Source: Taudactylus pleione
Taxonomy: Eukaryota > Chordata > Amphibia > Anura > Myobatrachidae
Direction of reading: 5' to 3'
DNA: 64,000 nt
Assembly (NCBI GenBank): GCA_031769625.1
Contig: JAUIMM010000740.1
Coordinates: 541,001-605,000 of the forward strand
Below are positions 52,101-61,586 of this stretch, piece after piece. The notes under the pieces are model-generated. The model saw only the letters and a list, made by a program, of their open reading frames with translations, was not told the origin of the DNA and searched no databases. Every line of letters starts with the position of its first letter. Positions within the stretch are counted from its first letter, which is position 1. The position numbers and the translations under genes are program-made.

Positions 52101-54443
52101 ACAGGCACATACACACCAGTGTTATACAAGCACCTGCACATACACACCAGTGTTATACAAGCACAGGCACATACACACCAGTGTTATACAAGCACAGGCA
52201 CATACACACCAGTGTTATACAAGCACCTGCACATACACACCAGTGTTATACAAGCACAGGCACATACACACCAGTATTATACAAGCACAGGCACATACAC
52301 ACCAGTGTTATACAAGCACCTGCACATACACACCAGTGTTATACAAGCACCTGCACATACACACCAGTGTTATACAAGCACCTGCACATACACACCAGTG
52401 TTATACAAGCACCGGCACATACACACCAGTGTTATACAAGCACCGGCACATACACACCAGTGTTATACAAGCACCGGCACATACACACCAGTGTTATACA
52501 AGCACCGGCACATACACACCAGTGTTATACAAGCACCTGCACATACACACCAGTGTTATACAAGCACAGGCACATACACACCAGTGTTATACAAGCACAC
52601 GCACATACACACCAGTGTTATACAAGCGCACGCACATACACACCAGTGTTATACAAGCACAGGCACATACACACCAGTGTTATACAAGTACCTACACATA
52701 CACACCAGTGTTATACAAGCACAGGCACATACACACCAGTGTTATACAAGCACAGGCACATACACACCAGTGTTATACAAGCACACGCACATACACACCA
52801 GTGTTATACAAGCGCATGCACATACACACCAGTGTTATACAAGCGCACGCACATACACACCAGTGTTATACAAGCACAGGCACATACACACCAGTGTTAT
52901 ACAAGTACCTACACATACACACCAGTGTTATACAAGCACAGGCACATACACACCAGTGTTATACAAGCACAGGCACATACACACCAGTGTTATACAAGCA
53001 CAGGCACATACACACCAGTGTTATACAAGCACCTGCACATACACACACTTGTGTTATACAAGCACAGGCACATACACACCAGTGTTATACAAGCGCACGC
53101 ACATACACACCAGTGTTATACAAGCGCACGCACATACACACCAGTGTTATACAAGCGCACGCACATACACACCAGTGTTATACAAGCACAGGCACATACA
53201 CACCAGTGTTATACAAGCACAGGCACATACACACCAGTGTTATACAAGCGCTGGCACATACACACCAGTGTTATACAAGCACAGGCACATACACACCAGT
53301 GTTATACAAGCGCTGGCACATACACACCAGTGTTATACAAGCACAGGCACATACACACCAGTGTTATACAAGCACAGGCACATACACCAGTTTTATACAA
53401 GCACAGGCACATACACACCAGTGTTATACAAGCACAGGCACATACACACCAGTGTTATACAAGCACAGGCACATACACACCAGTGTTATACAAGCACCTG
53501 CACATACACAACAGTGTTACACAAGCACTTGCACATACACACCAGTGTTATACAATCACAGCACATACACACCAGTGTTATACAAGCACCTCCACATACA
53601 CACCAGTGTTATACAAGCACCTACACATACACACCAGTGTTAAACAATCACAGGCACATACACACCAGTGTTATACAAGCAAATGCACATACACACCAGT
53701 GTTATACAAGCACCTGCACATACACACCAGTGTTATACAAGCACAGGCACATACACACCAGTGTTATACAAGCGCATGCACATACAACCCAGTGTTATAC
53801 AAGCAGCTGCACATACACACCAGTGTTATACAAGCACAGGCACATACACACCAGTGTTATACAATCACAGGCACATACACACCAGTGTTATACAAGCACA
53901 GGCACATACACACCAGTGTTATACAAGCACAGGCACATACACACCAGTGTTATACAAGCACAGGCACATACACACCAGTGTTATACAAGCAGCTGCACAT
54001 ACACACCAGTGTTATACAAGCACAGGCACATACACACCAGTGTTATACAAGCACAGGCACATACACACCAGTTTTATACAATCACATGCACATACACACC
54101 AGTGTTATACAAGCACAGGCACATACACACCAGTGTTATACAATCACAGGCACATACACACCAGTGTTATACAATCACAGGCACATACACACCAGTGTTA
54201 TACAATCACAGGCACATACACACCAGTGTTATACAAGCACAGGGACATACACACCAGTGTTATACAAGCACCTACACATACACACCATTGTTATACAAGC
54301 ACCTACACATACACACCAGTGTTATACAAGCACCTACACATACACACCAGTGTTATACAAGCACAGGCACATACACACCAGTGTTATACAAGCACCTACA
54401 CATACACACCAGTGTTATACAAGCACCTACACATACACACCAG
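40188..54443. repeat. 31-bp megasatellite, right portion (about 460 copies)
   Basis: This continues the array at 23791-34420 with the same core and unit classes. The first kilobases after the hAT closely follow the unit order starting near 25700, including a rare CATACCCACC unit. Marker modules recur: the one at 28097 reappears at 43412, 45905 and 50103, and the one at 28919 reappears at 46783 and 50956. New unit classes (AAGCACCGG, AAGCAGCTG, AAGCGCTGG) appear only in the distal part, about 52400-54070. Plus frames of up to 1299 codons are repeat artefacts. The array ends at 54443 in AT-rich DNA. Confidence 0.98.
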
Positions 54444-54515
54444 TTACAAATATAAAATTTTCCAATGGGCACTGCTATGTGTTTAAATTGAAAATGGAAA
54501 AAGGAAAGAACTAAG

Positions 54516-55025
54516 GCCCTCATTCAGACCCACTCGCGAGCGGCTGTCTGCTCGCAAGTGGGTCAATGGTCCCCACTGCGCATGTGCATGACGGAGGGAG
54601 CTCCATCGTGCGCATGCGCGAGACCCGACGAGCGAAGGACTTTCCTTCACTTGGAGTATCTCGTCATAGGGGGCGTGGTGTCGATGGTGACTGACAGCAC
54701 GCCCCCTTTGGTGGGCGTGCCGGGGGCGTGCCTGCCAGACGTAGGCGTTCCCAAGGGAACGCCTACCGTCTGACGCCGGCCCCACTGACATCACTAGTGA
54801 TGTCAGTGGGAGTGATTTTGGCTCTGATAGAAGGCAGGCTTTTGCTCGCAGTTTCGATGGTCGCGATGGTCAAGACCATCGCATCCATCATCCTGCACGC
54901 TCGTATATGCTGTGGGTGGTGACCCACAGCTATACAAAAGTCCAGGAGGATGCTCCATATTAATGGAGGTGGGCCCTGATTCAGAGCGAGCGCTCTGGTC
55001 AGAGCATCCGGCTCTGAATCAGGGC
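54516..55025 (+). mobile_element. Palindrome-chain element A, CTAAG duplication
   Basis: The left end is GCCCTCATTCAGACCC and the right end is GGCTCTGAATCAGGGC. CTAAG flanks both sides (54511-54515 and 55026-55030). The interior is a string of hairpins: an interrupted CATGACGGAG/CTCCATCGTG stem with GCGCATG arms, GGGGGCGTG..CACGCCCCC (54669-54706), an 18-bp-stem TAGGCGTTCCC palindrome (54736-54771), a perfect 30-bp palindrome centred on CACTAGTG (54781-54810), GCGATGGTCAAGACCATCGC and GTGGGTGGTGACCCAC. It has no coding capacity. Confidence 0.82.
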
Positions 55026-55063
55026 CTAAGTCTATAGATTAATCCAATATGTAGTGGATAATG

Positions 55064-55539
55064 GGCCTGATTCAGACCCGCTCGCGAGCGGGTCGATGTT
55101 AGGCCACTGCGCATGCGCACACCAGATCCGGCTTCAAAGTGCTCCGTTGCTCCGGGTCTCGCACCAAAAGGGGGCAGCTGTCGATTTTGATCGACAGCTC
55201 GCACCGTTTTGGAGGCGTGCCGTGGGGTGGCTTCACAAACAGAGGCGTTCCCATGCAAACGCCTGCCGTTTTTGGGTGGCCCCACTGACATCACCAGTGA
55301 TGTCAGTGTGAGAGCTTCCGGCTCTATTAGAGCCAGAAGCTCTCTGGGGCTTGCGGGGCTTGCGGCCAAGAGACCCTACCACAAGGGTCTCGTTGCACGC
55401 CCGATGGTCTTGACCATCGCGTCCAGCATCCTGGCCGCTCGCAATAGCTGTGTGTGGTCACCCAAAGCTATGCAAGTGGCCAGGAAGCCGCTCCAAAAAA
55501 TAAAGCCCTGATTGAGAGCGTCCGACTCTGAATCAGGGC
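55064..55539 (+). mobile_element. Palindrome-chain element B
   Basis: The ends are GGCCTGATTCAGACCC and GACTCTGAATCAGGGC, flanked by TAATG on the left and CAATG on the right, a 4-of-5 match. The hairpin order follows element A: TGCGCATGCGCA, GCTGTCGATTTTGATCGACAGC as a stem, a decayed GGCGTT..AACGCC, CACTGACATCACCAGTGATG and its continuation, AGAGCTTCCGGCTCT..AGAGCC, GAGACCCT..AGGGTCTC and GATGGTCTTGACCATC. The same termini mark it as the same family. Confidence 0.8.
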
Positions 55540-55544
55540 CAATG

Positions 55545-55845
55545 TTCAATAAAACCAGTTGATCTGTAATTCACTCACTGAATACAGGTGAGATACGTTC
55601 ATCAAATGGTATCTTTAGCTTTTCCTCCTTACTGCAAGTGGTATGGGTATTATACACAAATATCCCCTTCAGAGACATTAACTCACCTGGGCCCAGGTAT
55701 AGGTGTTCCTCAAAAGATATCTCTATGTATCCCAGTTAGATCACCTTAAAGAGTTCTCATATTGAAGATAGATGGCCATAGATACCATGCAAGATTTCCC
55801 GTAATCGTGATGTATGGAAAGTAATAATCCCCATCTAGTGCAAAT
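55545..55845. other. AT-rich spacer between palindromic elements
   Basis: I saw no gene or repeat in this spacer, apart from very short frames without recognisable content. Confidence 0.5.
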
Positions 55846-55849
55846 AATG

Positions 55850-56363
55850 ACCCTGATTCAGACCCACTCGCAAGTGGCTGTCCGCTCGCAAGTGGGTCGA
55901 TGGTCTGCACTGAGCATGCGCACGACGGAGGGAGCTCCGTCGTGCGCATGCGCCAGACGCAACGAGCGAAGGAAAGTCCTTCGCTCGTTGTGTCTGATCA
56001 AAGGGGGCGTGCTGTCGATGTTGATCGACAGCACGCCCCCTTTGGTGGGCGTGCCGGGGGCGTGCCTCCCTGACGGGGGCGTTCCAACAGGAACTCCTCC
56101 CGTCAGAAGCCGGCCCACTGACATCACTAGAGCAAAAATCACTCCGGGGCTTGCGGTTGAAAACCTCAACCGCAGGCTCCGGCTCGCAGTTTTGATGGTC
56201 GCGATGGTCACGACCATCGCGGCCATCAAACTGCACGCTCGTATAGGCTGTGGGTGGTGACCCACAGCTATACGAGCGTCCAGGAGGACGCTCCATTTTT
56301 ATGGAGGGCGGCCCTCATTCAGAGCGTGCGCTCTGCTCAGAGCGTACGGCTCTGAATGAGGGC
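55850..56363 (+). mobile_element. Palindrome-chain element C
   Basis: The ends are ACCCTGATTCAGACCC and GGCTCTGAATGAGGGC, flanked by TAATG and CAATG as in element B. It holds the best single hairpin of the family: a perfect 19-bp stem with a 4-base loop at 56001-56042 (arm AAGGGGGCGTGCTGTCGAT). Other hairpins are CGCACGACGGAG..CTCCGTCGTGCG, AACGAGCGAAGGA..TCCTTCGCTCGTT, GCGGTTGA..TCAACCGC and GGTCGCGATGGTCACGACC. The CACTGACATCAC palindrome is cut to its left half near 56107-56121, probably by deletion. Confidence 0.82.
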
Positions 56364-56560
56364 CAATGTCCCATAAAATTCAGATAATAATAATAATTTT
56401 TTCCATAAAAGATATTTAATTCCACAAAAAATGCATCCAAGAGAAAAATACTGATTAAAATACAAAAAAAACTATGAAAATAGTACAATAAATACAGAAA
56501 TTGGGTCCTCCATATAAATATGGTCATGCAGGTATCTCCTATCCCTCTCACACGGACGGA

Positions 56561-57100
56561 GGGCCTGATTCAGAGCCGGACGCTCTGAAGGAGCGCCCGC
56601 TCTGAATCAGGGCATTTTTTTTTTTGTAGCGTCCTCTTGGACGCTCGTATAGCTGTGGGTTACCACCCACAGCTTATGCGAGTGTCCATGATGATGGTCG
56701 CGATGGTCAAGACCATCGCGACCATCGGGCTTGCGACGAGACCCTTGCGGTCTCGTTGCCGCAAGCCCTGGAGTGCTTTTGGCTCTATCAGAGCCAATAG
56801 CACTCCCACTGACATCACTAGTGATGTCAGTGGGGCCGGCCCCAGACGGTAGGCGTTCCCATGGGAACGCCTCCGTCTGGGCAGCAAATCCCCCGGCACG
56901 CCCACCAAAGGGGGCGTGCTGTCACTCACCATTGACAGCACGCCCCCTTTGGTGCGAGACCCATAACGACGGCTGAGCCTTCATTTTTCGGGTCTCGCGC
57001 ATGTGCACGACAGAGCAGCCTCCGTCGTGCGCATGCGCACTTGCCCAACATCGACCCACTTGCGAGCGCTCAATGCTCGCGAGCGGGTCTGAATTCCCCC
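56561..57100 (-). mobile_element. Palindrome-chain element D, inverted
   Basis: The element lies in the opposite orientation to A-C: the GGCCTGATTCAGAGCC end is on the left and the GGGTCTGAATTCCCCC end on the right. Modules appear in reverse order: GCTGTGGGTTACCACCCACAGC, GGTCGCGATGGTC..GACCATCGCGACC, nested GCTTGCG..GAGACC stems, GGAGTGCT..AGCACTCC with GGCTCT..AGAGCC, the perfect 30-bp CACTAGTG palindrome (56805-56834), CAGACGGTAGGCGTTCCC..GGGAACGCCTCCGTCTG and GGGGGCGTGCTGTCA..TGACAGCACGCCCCC. No clear target duplication was found. Confidence 0.8.
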
Positions 57101-57574
57101 AGAGTGGGAATCAGAAAAAATCCTGTTAGTTGGAAAAACATGTATCCATACAGATGGAGAATCCCTTACCACCAAAGCGTTTCAGACCTATGGGGTCCTT
57201 CCTCAGGTGCACAGGGATCATCCATATGCTGACTTGTATATCTATCCTATACATTATCCAATTAAACATAGGGAGGAGTCAGCAAAAAGTCTCTAGATAA
57301 CCTGAATTGGGTCTATCACTATTATCCTTTTAATAACTGCACACGGGCTGGTCATAATACACACTAACATGTCCTAAACTTAGGTTCCTATGCTAATATA
57401 CATGCATCAACATTAAAAATCATAATCAGCAATACATATAAAAAGTTTGTCTAAAACTCCTGTCCATATTCCTCAGCTGACTGGGACATAATGTCATAAT
57501 GACGTCATCCGGTAGGAAAAACATCCACATGCATGACCGGATGTTCCAGGTGTTACATCTCCAACGGACCCCCT
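57101..57574. other. Non-coding flank of the second 31-bp array
   Basis: No gene was recognised. It contains a hammerhead-ribozyme-like core on the minus strand (see 57171-57210) and a short CCGG-containing stretch near 57510-57550, just before the small array. Confidence 0.4.
57171..57210 (-). ncRNA. Hammerhead-ribozyme-like core motif, probably decayed
   Basis: The minus strand reads CTGAGGA, then a small stem (AGGACC loop CCATA closing GGTCT), then GAAACGC. CUGANGA, stem II and GAAA is the conserved hammerhead core order. Stem III and an NUH cleavage site are not evident, so catalytic activity is unlikely. Hammerhead motifs are known from Penelope-like elements and other amphibian repeats. 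The match is short and may be chance. Confidence 0.3.
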
Positions 57575-58036
57575 ATACACACCAGTGTTATACAAGTGCA
57601 CACACATACACAACATTGTTATACAAGTGTATGCACATACAGACTAGTGCACGCACATACACACCAGTGTTATACAAGCACAGGCACATACACAAAAGTG
57701 TTATACAAGTGCACGCACAAACACACCAGTGTTATACAAGCGCATGCACATACACACCAGTGTTATACAAGCACAGGCACATACACACCAGTATTATACA
57801 AGCACAGGCACATACACACCAGTATTATACAAGCACCTGCACATACACACCAGTATTATACAAGTGCACGCACATACACACCACTGTTATACAAGCACAT
57901 ACACACCAGTATTATACAAGCACCTGCACATACACACCAGTATTATACAAGCACCTGCACATACACACCAGTATTATACAAGCGTACACACATACACACC
58001 AGTGTTATACAAGTGTACACACATACACACCAGTGT
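57575..58036. repeat. Second, small 31-bp array (about 15 copies)
   Basis: The same CACCAGTGTTATACAAGCAC repeat as the main array occurs again 3.1 kb beyond its end. It is more diverged and rich in CAGTATTATAC and AAGTGCAC variants, so it is an older or independently evolving satellite seed. Frames of 111-181 codons across it are repeat artefacts. Confidence 0.96.
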
Positions 58037-58044
58037 TAGTTTAG

Positions 58045-58220
58045 TCAGAACTCAGAATGAATGAACCTTCCAGTATGTTTATTGAGTCTAGGAAGAGTCA
58101 GAAACACATGACGCAAACATGGGAGAACATACAAACCCTACACATATGGGCTCTGACAATTACAATTTAACTCAATGCCTCAGTGCTGAGACAGTAATGC
58201 TACCCCCTATGCCACCATGT
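58045..58220 (-). mobile_element. Degenerate V-SINE-like SINE, minus strand
   Basis: The complementary strand reads GGTAGCATTACTGTCTCAGC, then ACTGAGGCATTGAGTTAAAT, AGGGTTTGTATGTTCTCCC and CATACTGGAAGGTTCATT, matching the A/B-box region and central block of the SINE at 9419-9805. The B box has decayed (GAGTTAAATT instead of GGTTCAATTC) and the 3' tail is missing, so it is an old truncated copy. Confidence 0.75.
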
Positions 58221-58291
58221 TGCCTATACACAGTACATAAAAACAAGAGATATGGAAAGAACTTACCTTTGTTATCTCTGTTTCTACAAAG

Positions 58292-58426
58292 TCCATAGGG
58301 TCCACAGGGTTGGCCTTGGGGTATAGCTGGATCTGGATCCACTGGCACCACGCAGTTAAAGCTTTAGCTGCTCCCAGGATGCACTTGGGTCCATCCTCCT
58401 CTATACCCCGCCCCCGAGACACAGGC
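58292..58426. repeat. DIRS inverted terminal repeat, left copy
   Basis: The segment pairs with 62609-62751 in inverted orientation. Shared blocks are CCTTGGGGTATAGC, GCACCACGCAGTTAAAGCTT, TAGCTGCTCCCAGGATGCAC and TCCTCCTCTATACCCCGCCC. The outermost bases, 58239-58291, are represented in complement at 58575-58650. Confidence 0.93.
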
Positions 58427-58569
58427 AACCCAGTTGGTAAGCAGCCAAGGCCGGAGGAGGAGACTAAACAGAGAGAAGGAAGACTGGAACACACAAGAAA
58501 CCATACTCACAGAAATGGGAGATGGAAAACCGGTGACCAGCCACACAGCCCATATGAATCCAGGTGCGT

Positions 58570-58690
58570 CAGGGCGGGTGCCTTGTGGACCCTATGGACT
58601 TCGTAGAAACAGAGATAACAAAGGTAAGTTCTTACCATATCTCTTGTTTTCTACTTCAGGGTCCATTGGGGGTCCACAGGGTTGACCTTG
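58570..58690. repeat. DIRS internal complementary region
   Basis: The first half (to about 58650) is the inverted copy of the left terminus: ACCCTATGGACTTCGTAGAA, ACAGAGATAACAAAGGTAAG and CCATATCTCTTGTTTT. The second half (from CTACTTCAGGGTCC) is the complement of the extreme right terminus. The join marks the circle junction expected in DIRS replication. Confidence 0.88.
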
Positions 58691-58712
58691 GGGATGTCCC
58701 AAAGCAGTTCAA

Positions 58713-59500
58713 CTAAGGGCGGGGAAGCTCCTGTGCAGAAAGGAGAATCCTGCGCCCAAAGGATGCATCCTGAGAGGCGAATGTGTCATATGCATAAAAC
58801 CTCAAAAACGTCTGAATAGAAGACCAAGTGGCTGCCTTGCACAGCTGAACAGCGGAGGCACCACGTCTAGCAGCCCAATAAAGACCCACAGACTGAGTGG
58901 AATGAGCCTTAACAGAAGCTGGGACAGGTAAACCTTCCTGTATATAAGCCTCACGAATAACAGAAGAAAGCCAACGGGCAACAGTTTGTTTGTTGGCAGG
59001 CCAACCCCTCCTGTGAAAACCAAAGAGGACAAACAAAGAGTCGGATTTTCTAACAGAAGCAGTCCAGTCCACATAAATTCTGAGAGCACAGACAACGTCC
59101 AACGAAGCCTCACCAGCTGTAAGGTCAGGGGATTGAAAAGCTGGCACCACCAGTTCCTGATTGATGTGGAACTTAGAGACAACTTTAGGCAAAAACTCAG
59201 GACGAGTGCGAAGCACTGCTCTGTCCTGGTGAAAAATTAAGAAGGGGGGACTACAGGAAAGTGCCCCCAACTCAGATACCCTCCTCGCTGAAGCAATAGC
59301 CAGGAGAAAACAGTCTTAAGTGTTAACCACTTGAGGTCAACTGACTCAAGAGGCTCAAACCACCGCCAAGTCCCATGGAGCCACTGGCGGCACAAAGGGA
59401 GGCTGGATTCTAAGAACACCCTGGAAAAAGATGTGAACATCAGGCAGTGTAGCGATCCTACATTGGATCCACACAGACAGAGCTGACACATGAATCTTCA
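58713..59500 (-). pseudogene. DIRS tyrosine recombinase C-terminal part, broken
   Basis: This is the integration enzyme of the DIRS element. The conserved block FEPLESVDLKWLTLKTVF lies about 59358-59305, followed after a frame change by LAIASARRVSELGALSCSPP, whose RRVSEL carries the first catalytic Arg (about 59277-59302). From 59270 the frame is open: LTAGEASLDVVCALRIYVDW, then AHSTQSVGLYWAARRGAS, VQLCKAATWSSIQTFLRFYA and YDTFASQDASFGRRIL. The nucleophilic Tyr of RFYAYD is retained (58785-58799). The HxxR box reads H-S-T-Q, with a CAG codon at 58893-58895 where related elements have Arg; one CGG-to-CAG change would explain it. The frame change near 59305 fits loss of one T from a short T-run. 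Confidence 0.87.
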
Positions 59501-61586
59501 GGGAAGCCAGACGTAAGCCCAGGTCAAGACCTGACTGGAGAAATGCCAAAATCTTAGAAACCCTGAATACCTGAGGATCAAAGTTTCTGTACTCATACCA
59601 CTGAAAGTAAGTGTGCCACACCCTGTGGTAAATCCGAGTGGAGGCAGGTTTATGTGCCCTGAGCATGGTACTGATGACAGAGCTTGAAAATCCCCGGGAC
59701 CCTAAGGCTGTCTCAAGAGCCACGCCATCACAGACAGTCGACCCAGATCCAGGTAAAAGCAGGGCCCCTGAGACAGCAGGTCCCGATGCTGAGGTAGAAG
59801 ATATGGCACGTCGATGGACGAAGCTCCTGAGATCGGAGTACCAAGGATGTCTGGGCCACGCTGGAGCCACCAGCAGAAACATGCCTCCGTCCTGTTTGAT
59901 TTTTCTTAGTACCTGAGGCAGCAGGGAGATCTGAGGAAACAGGTATGCTAGGTGAAATGTCCACTTCACCGACAGCGCGTCCACCAGACTTGCGCCTGCG
60001 TCCCTTGTCCTTGAGCCGTAAACGGGCAACTTGTAGTTGTGACGTGAGGCCATCAGGTCCAACCACGGCAGTCCCCATTTGTCCACGAGAAGTTGAAATG
60101 CCTCTGGGTGAAGCGACCATTCCCCTGGGTGCACGTCGTGATGGCTGAGGAAGTCTGCCTCCCAGTTGAGGACTCCAGGGATGAAAACTGCCGAGATTGC
60201 AGGAAGGTGGCACTCCGCCCAAGCCAGGATGCAAGACACCTCTAACATAGCCGCTCGACTGCGAGTTCCTCCCAGGTGATTGATGTACACCACCGTGGTG
60301 GCGTTGTCAGATTGCACCTGTACCGCCCTGCAGTGAAGAGCGGTGCTGGACGACAGCAGAGCCCTGTACACGGCCCGCAGCTCCAGAACATTTATGTGAA
60401 GAACTGCTTCCTCCACAGACCAACTGCCCTGAAGAGACAACGAGCCGGTCACTGCCCCCAAACCCCAGAGACTGGCATCTGTTGTGAGCAGCACCCAGTC
60501 CGGGATCCAAAAGGGGTGACCCTCGATGAGATGAGCTGTCTGAAGCCACCAAGCTAGAGACCGATGCACTTCTGGGGACAAGACCAGCATCTGGGATCGG
60601 ATCCGGTGAGGTAACCCGTTCCATTCAGACAGAATCTGCCCCTGCAGGGGCCTGGAATGGAACTGGGCAAACTCCACCATGTAAAATGTCGACACCATGG
60701 ACCCTAGGACTCTCATTGACGAGTGGACCGACACCCTGCAACTGCTCAGGCAACTGTGTATCGTCAGTTGCAGGGAGGACACCTTTTCTGGAGTCAGGAA
60801 AATCCTCTGCTGATGAGAATCCAGAAAGGCTCCCAAATGGACCATACATTGCGATGGGATCAGAGATGACTTGTTCCAATTTATCAACCACCCGTGTGCT
60901 TGAAGACAAGCAATGGTCAGGTGGAGATGTCGAAGAAGTACCCCTGGGGAGCTCACCAGCAGAAGAAGATCGTCCAGATACGGCAGCATACCCTGGCCCC
61001 GAAGGTGGCGGCCATAATTGCCATGACCATGGTGAACACCCTCGGGGCCATGGAAAGGCCAAAAGGCAACGCCCAAAACTGGTAGTGATGTTGCAGGATA
61101 GCAAACTTCAGATACCGCTGGTGTGCATGTGCTATGGGCACGTGGAGATAGGCATCCTGGATATCCAGGGAGACCAAGTAGTCTCTGGGTTCCATTGCCA
61201 GAATGATGGAACATAACATTTCCATCCTGAACTTGGGAACTCTGAGGTACTTGTTCAGAGACTTCAAATTCAGGATAGGGCGATGAGAACCAATGGGCTT
61301 CTGTACCAGAAACAGAGTAGAATAGTACCCCATCCCGCGTTGAGACTGCGGAACAGGAACAATGACCCCTGCTTGTAGCAAGGATTGTATAGCCACCTGA
61401 ATCTGGGTAGCTTTGGTCTTGTCCAGAGAAGGACTTGTGCAAAAAAACTGGTGGGGTGGCCTGAACCAAAAAGACAGGGCGTACCCTTGAGAGACTACTT
61501 CTCGAACCCAGACATCTCTGGTGGTATTGTACCAACACTGGGTGAATTGGAGAAGTTGGCCTCCTACTCTGAGGTACCTGTCCCAT
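59355..61586 (-). pseudogene. DIRS reverse transcriptase-RNase H, frameshifted
   Basis: This is the polymerase of the DIRS element. The N-terminal RT half lies in one frame (about 61575-60990): SLLQAGVIVPVPQSQRGMGY, FLVQKPIGSHRPILNLKSLN, YLVSLDIQDAYLHVPIA with the palm Asp, then LPFGLSMAPRVFTMVMA. The second half is in another frame, with LPYLDDLLLLVSSPGVLL and YLDD at 60969-60980. RNase H then follows with VLLTTDASLWGLGAV, INVLELRAVYRAL and VQVQSDNATTVVYINHLGG, the D-E-D set. The recombinase N-terminal domain (FSSSVISTMLRAHKPASTR, IYHRVWHTYFQWYEYRNFD) is fused downstream in the same frame. The apparent 743-codon frame starting at 61586 is out of phase for its first 200 codons, so the real defect is a frameshift near 60990. 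Confidence 0.9.

Noticed and set aside
23791..54443. CRISPR-like or integron-like repeat array
   Set aside because: The 31-bp units abut directly without spacers; variation is substitution within the unit.
23791..54443. Centromeric satellite with a CENP-B box
   Set aside because: No sequence resembling the CENP-B box was seen in the unit, and nothing else in the window indicates a centromere.
23627..54514. Very long plus-strand reading frames (up to 1843 codons) as giant His-rich repeat proteins
   Set aside because: They are an automatic result of a stop-free unit of length 3n+1. Overlapping frames in all three phases are equally long, there is no promoter, unique domain or consistent start, and frames end where units carry chance stops.
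55019..56296. Short frames in the palindromic elements as genes
   Set aside because: They overlap on both strands because of the palindromes, contain no recognisable domain and are not kept between copies.
59355..61586. A single intact 743-residue protein
   Set aside because: The first 200 or so residues are out of phase; the true RT sequence for that part lies in another frame at about 60990-61575, so the locus is frameshifted.
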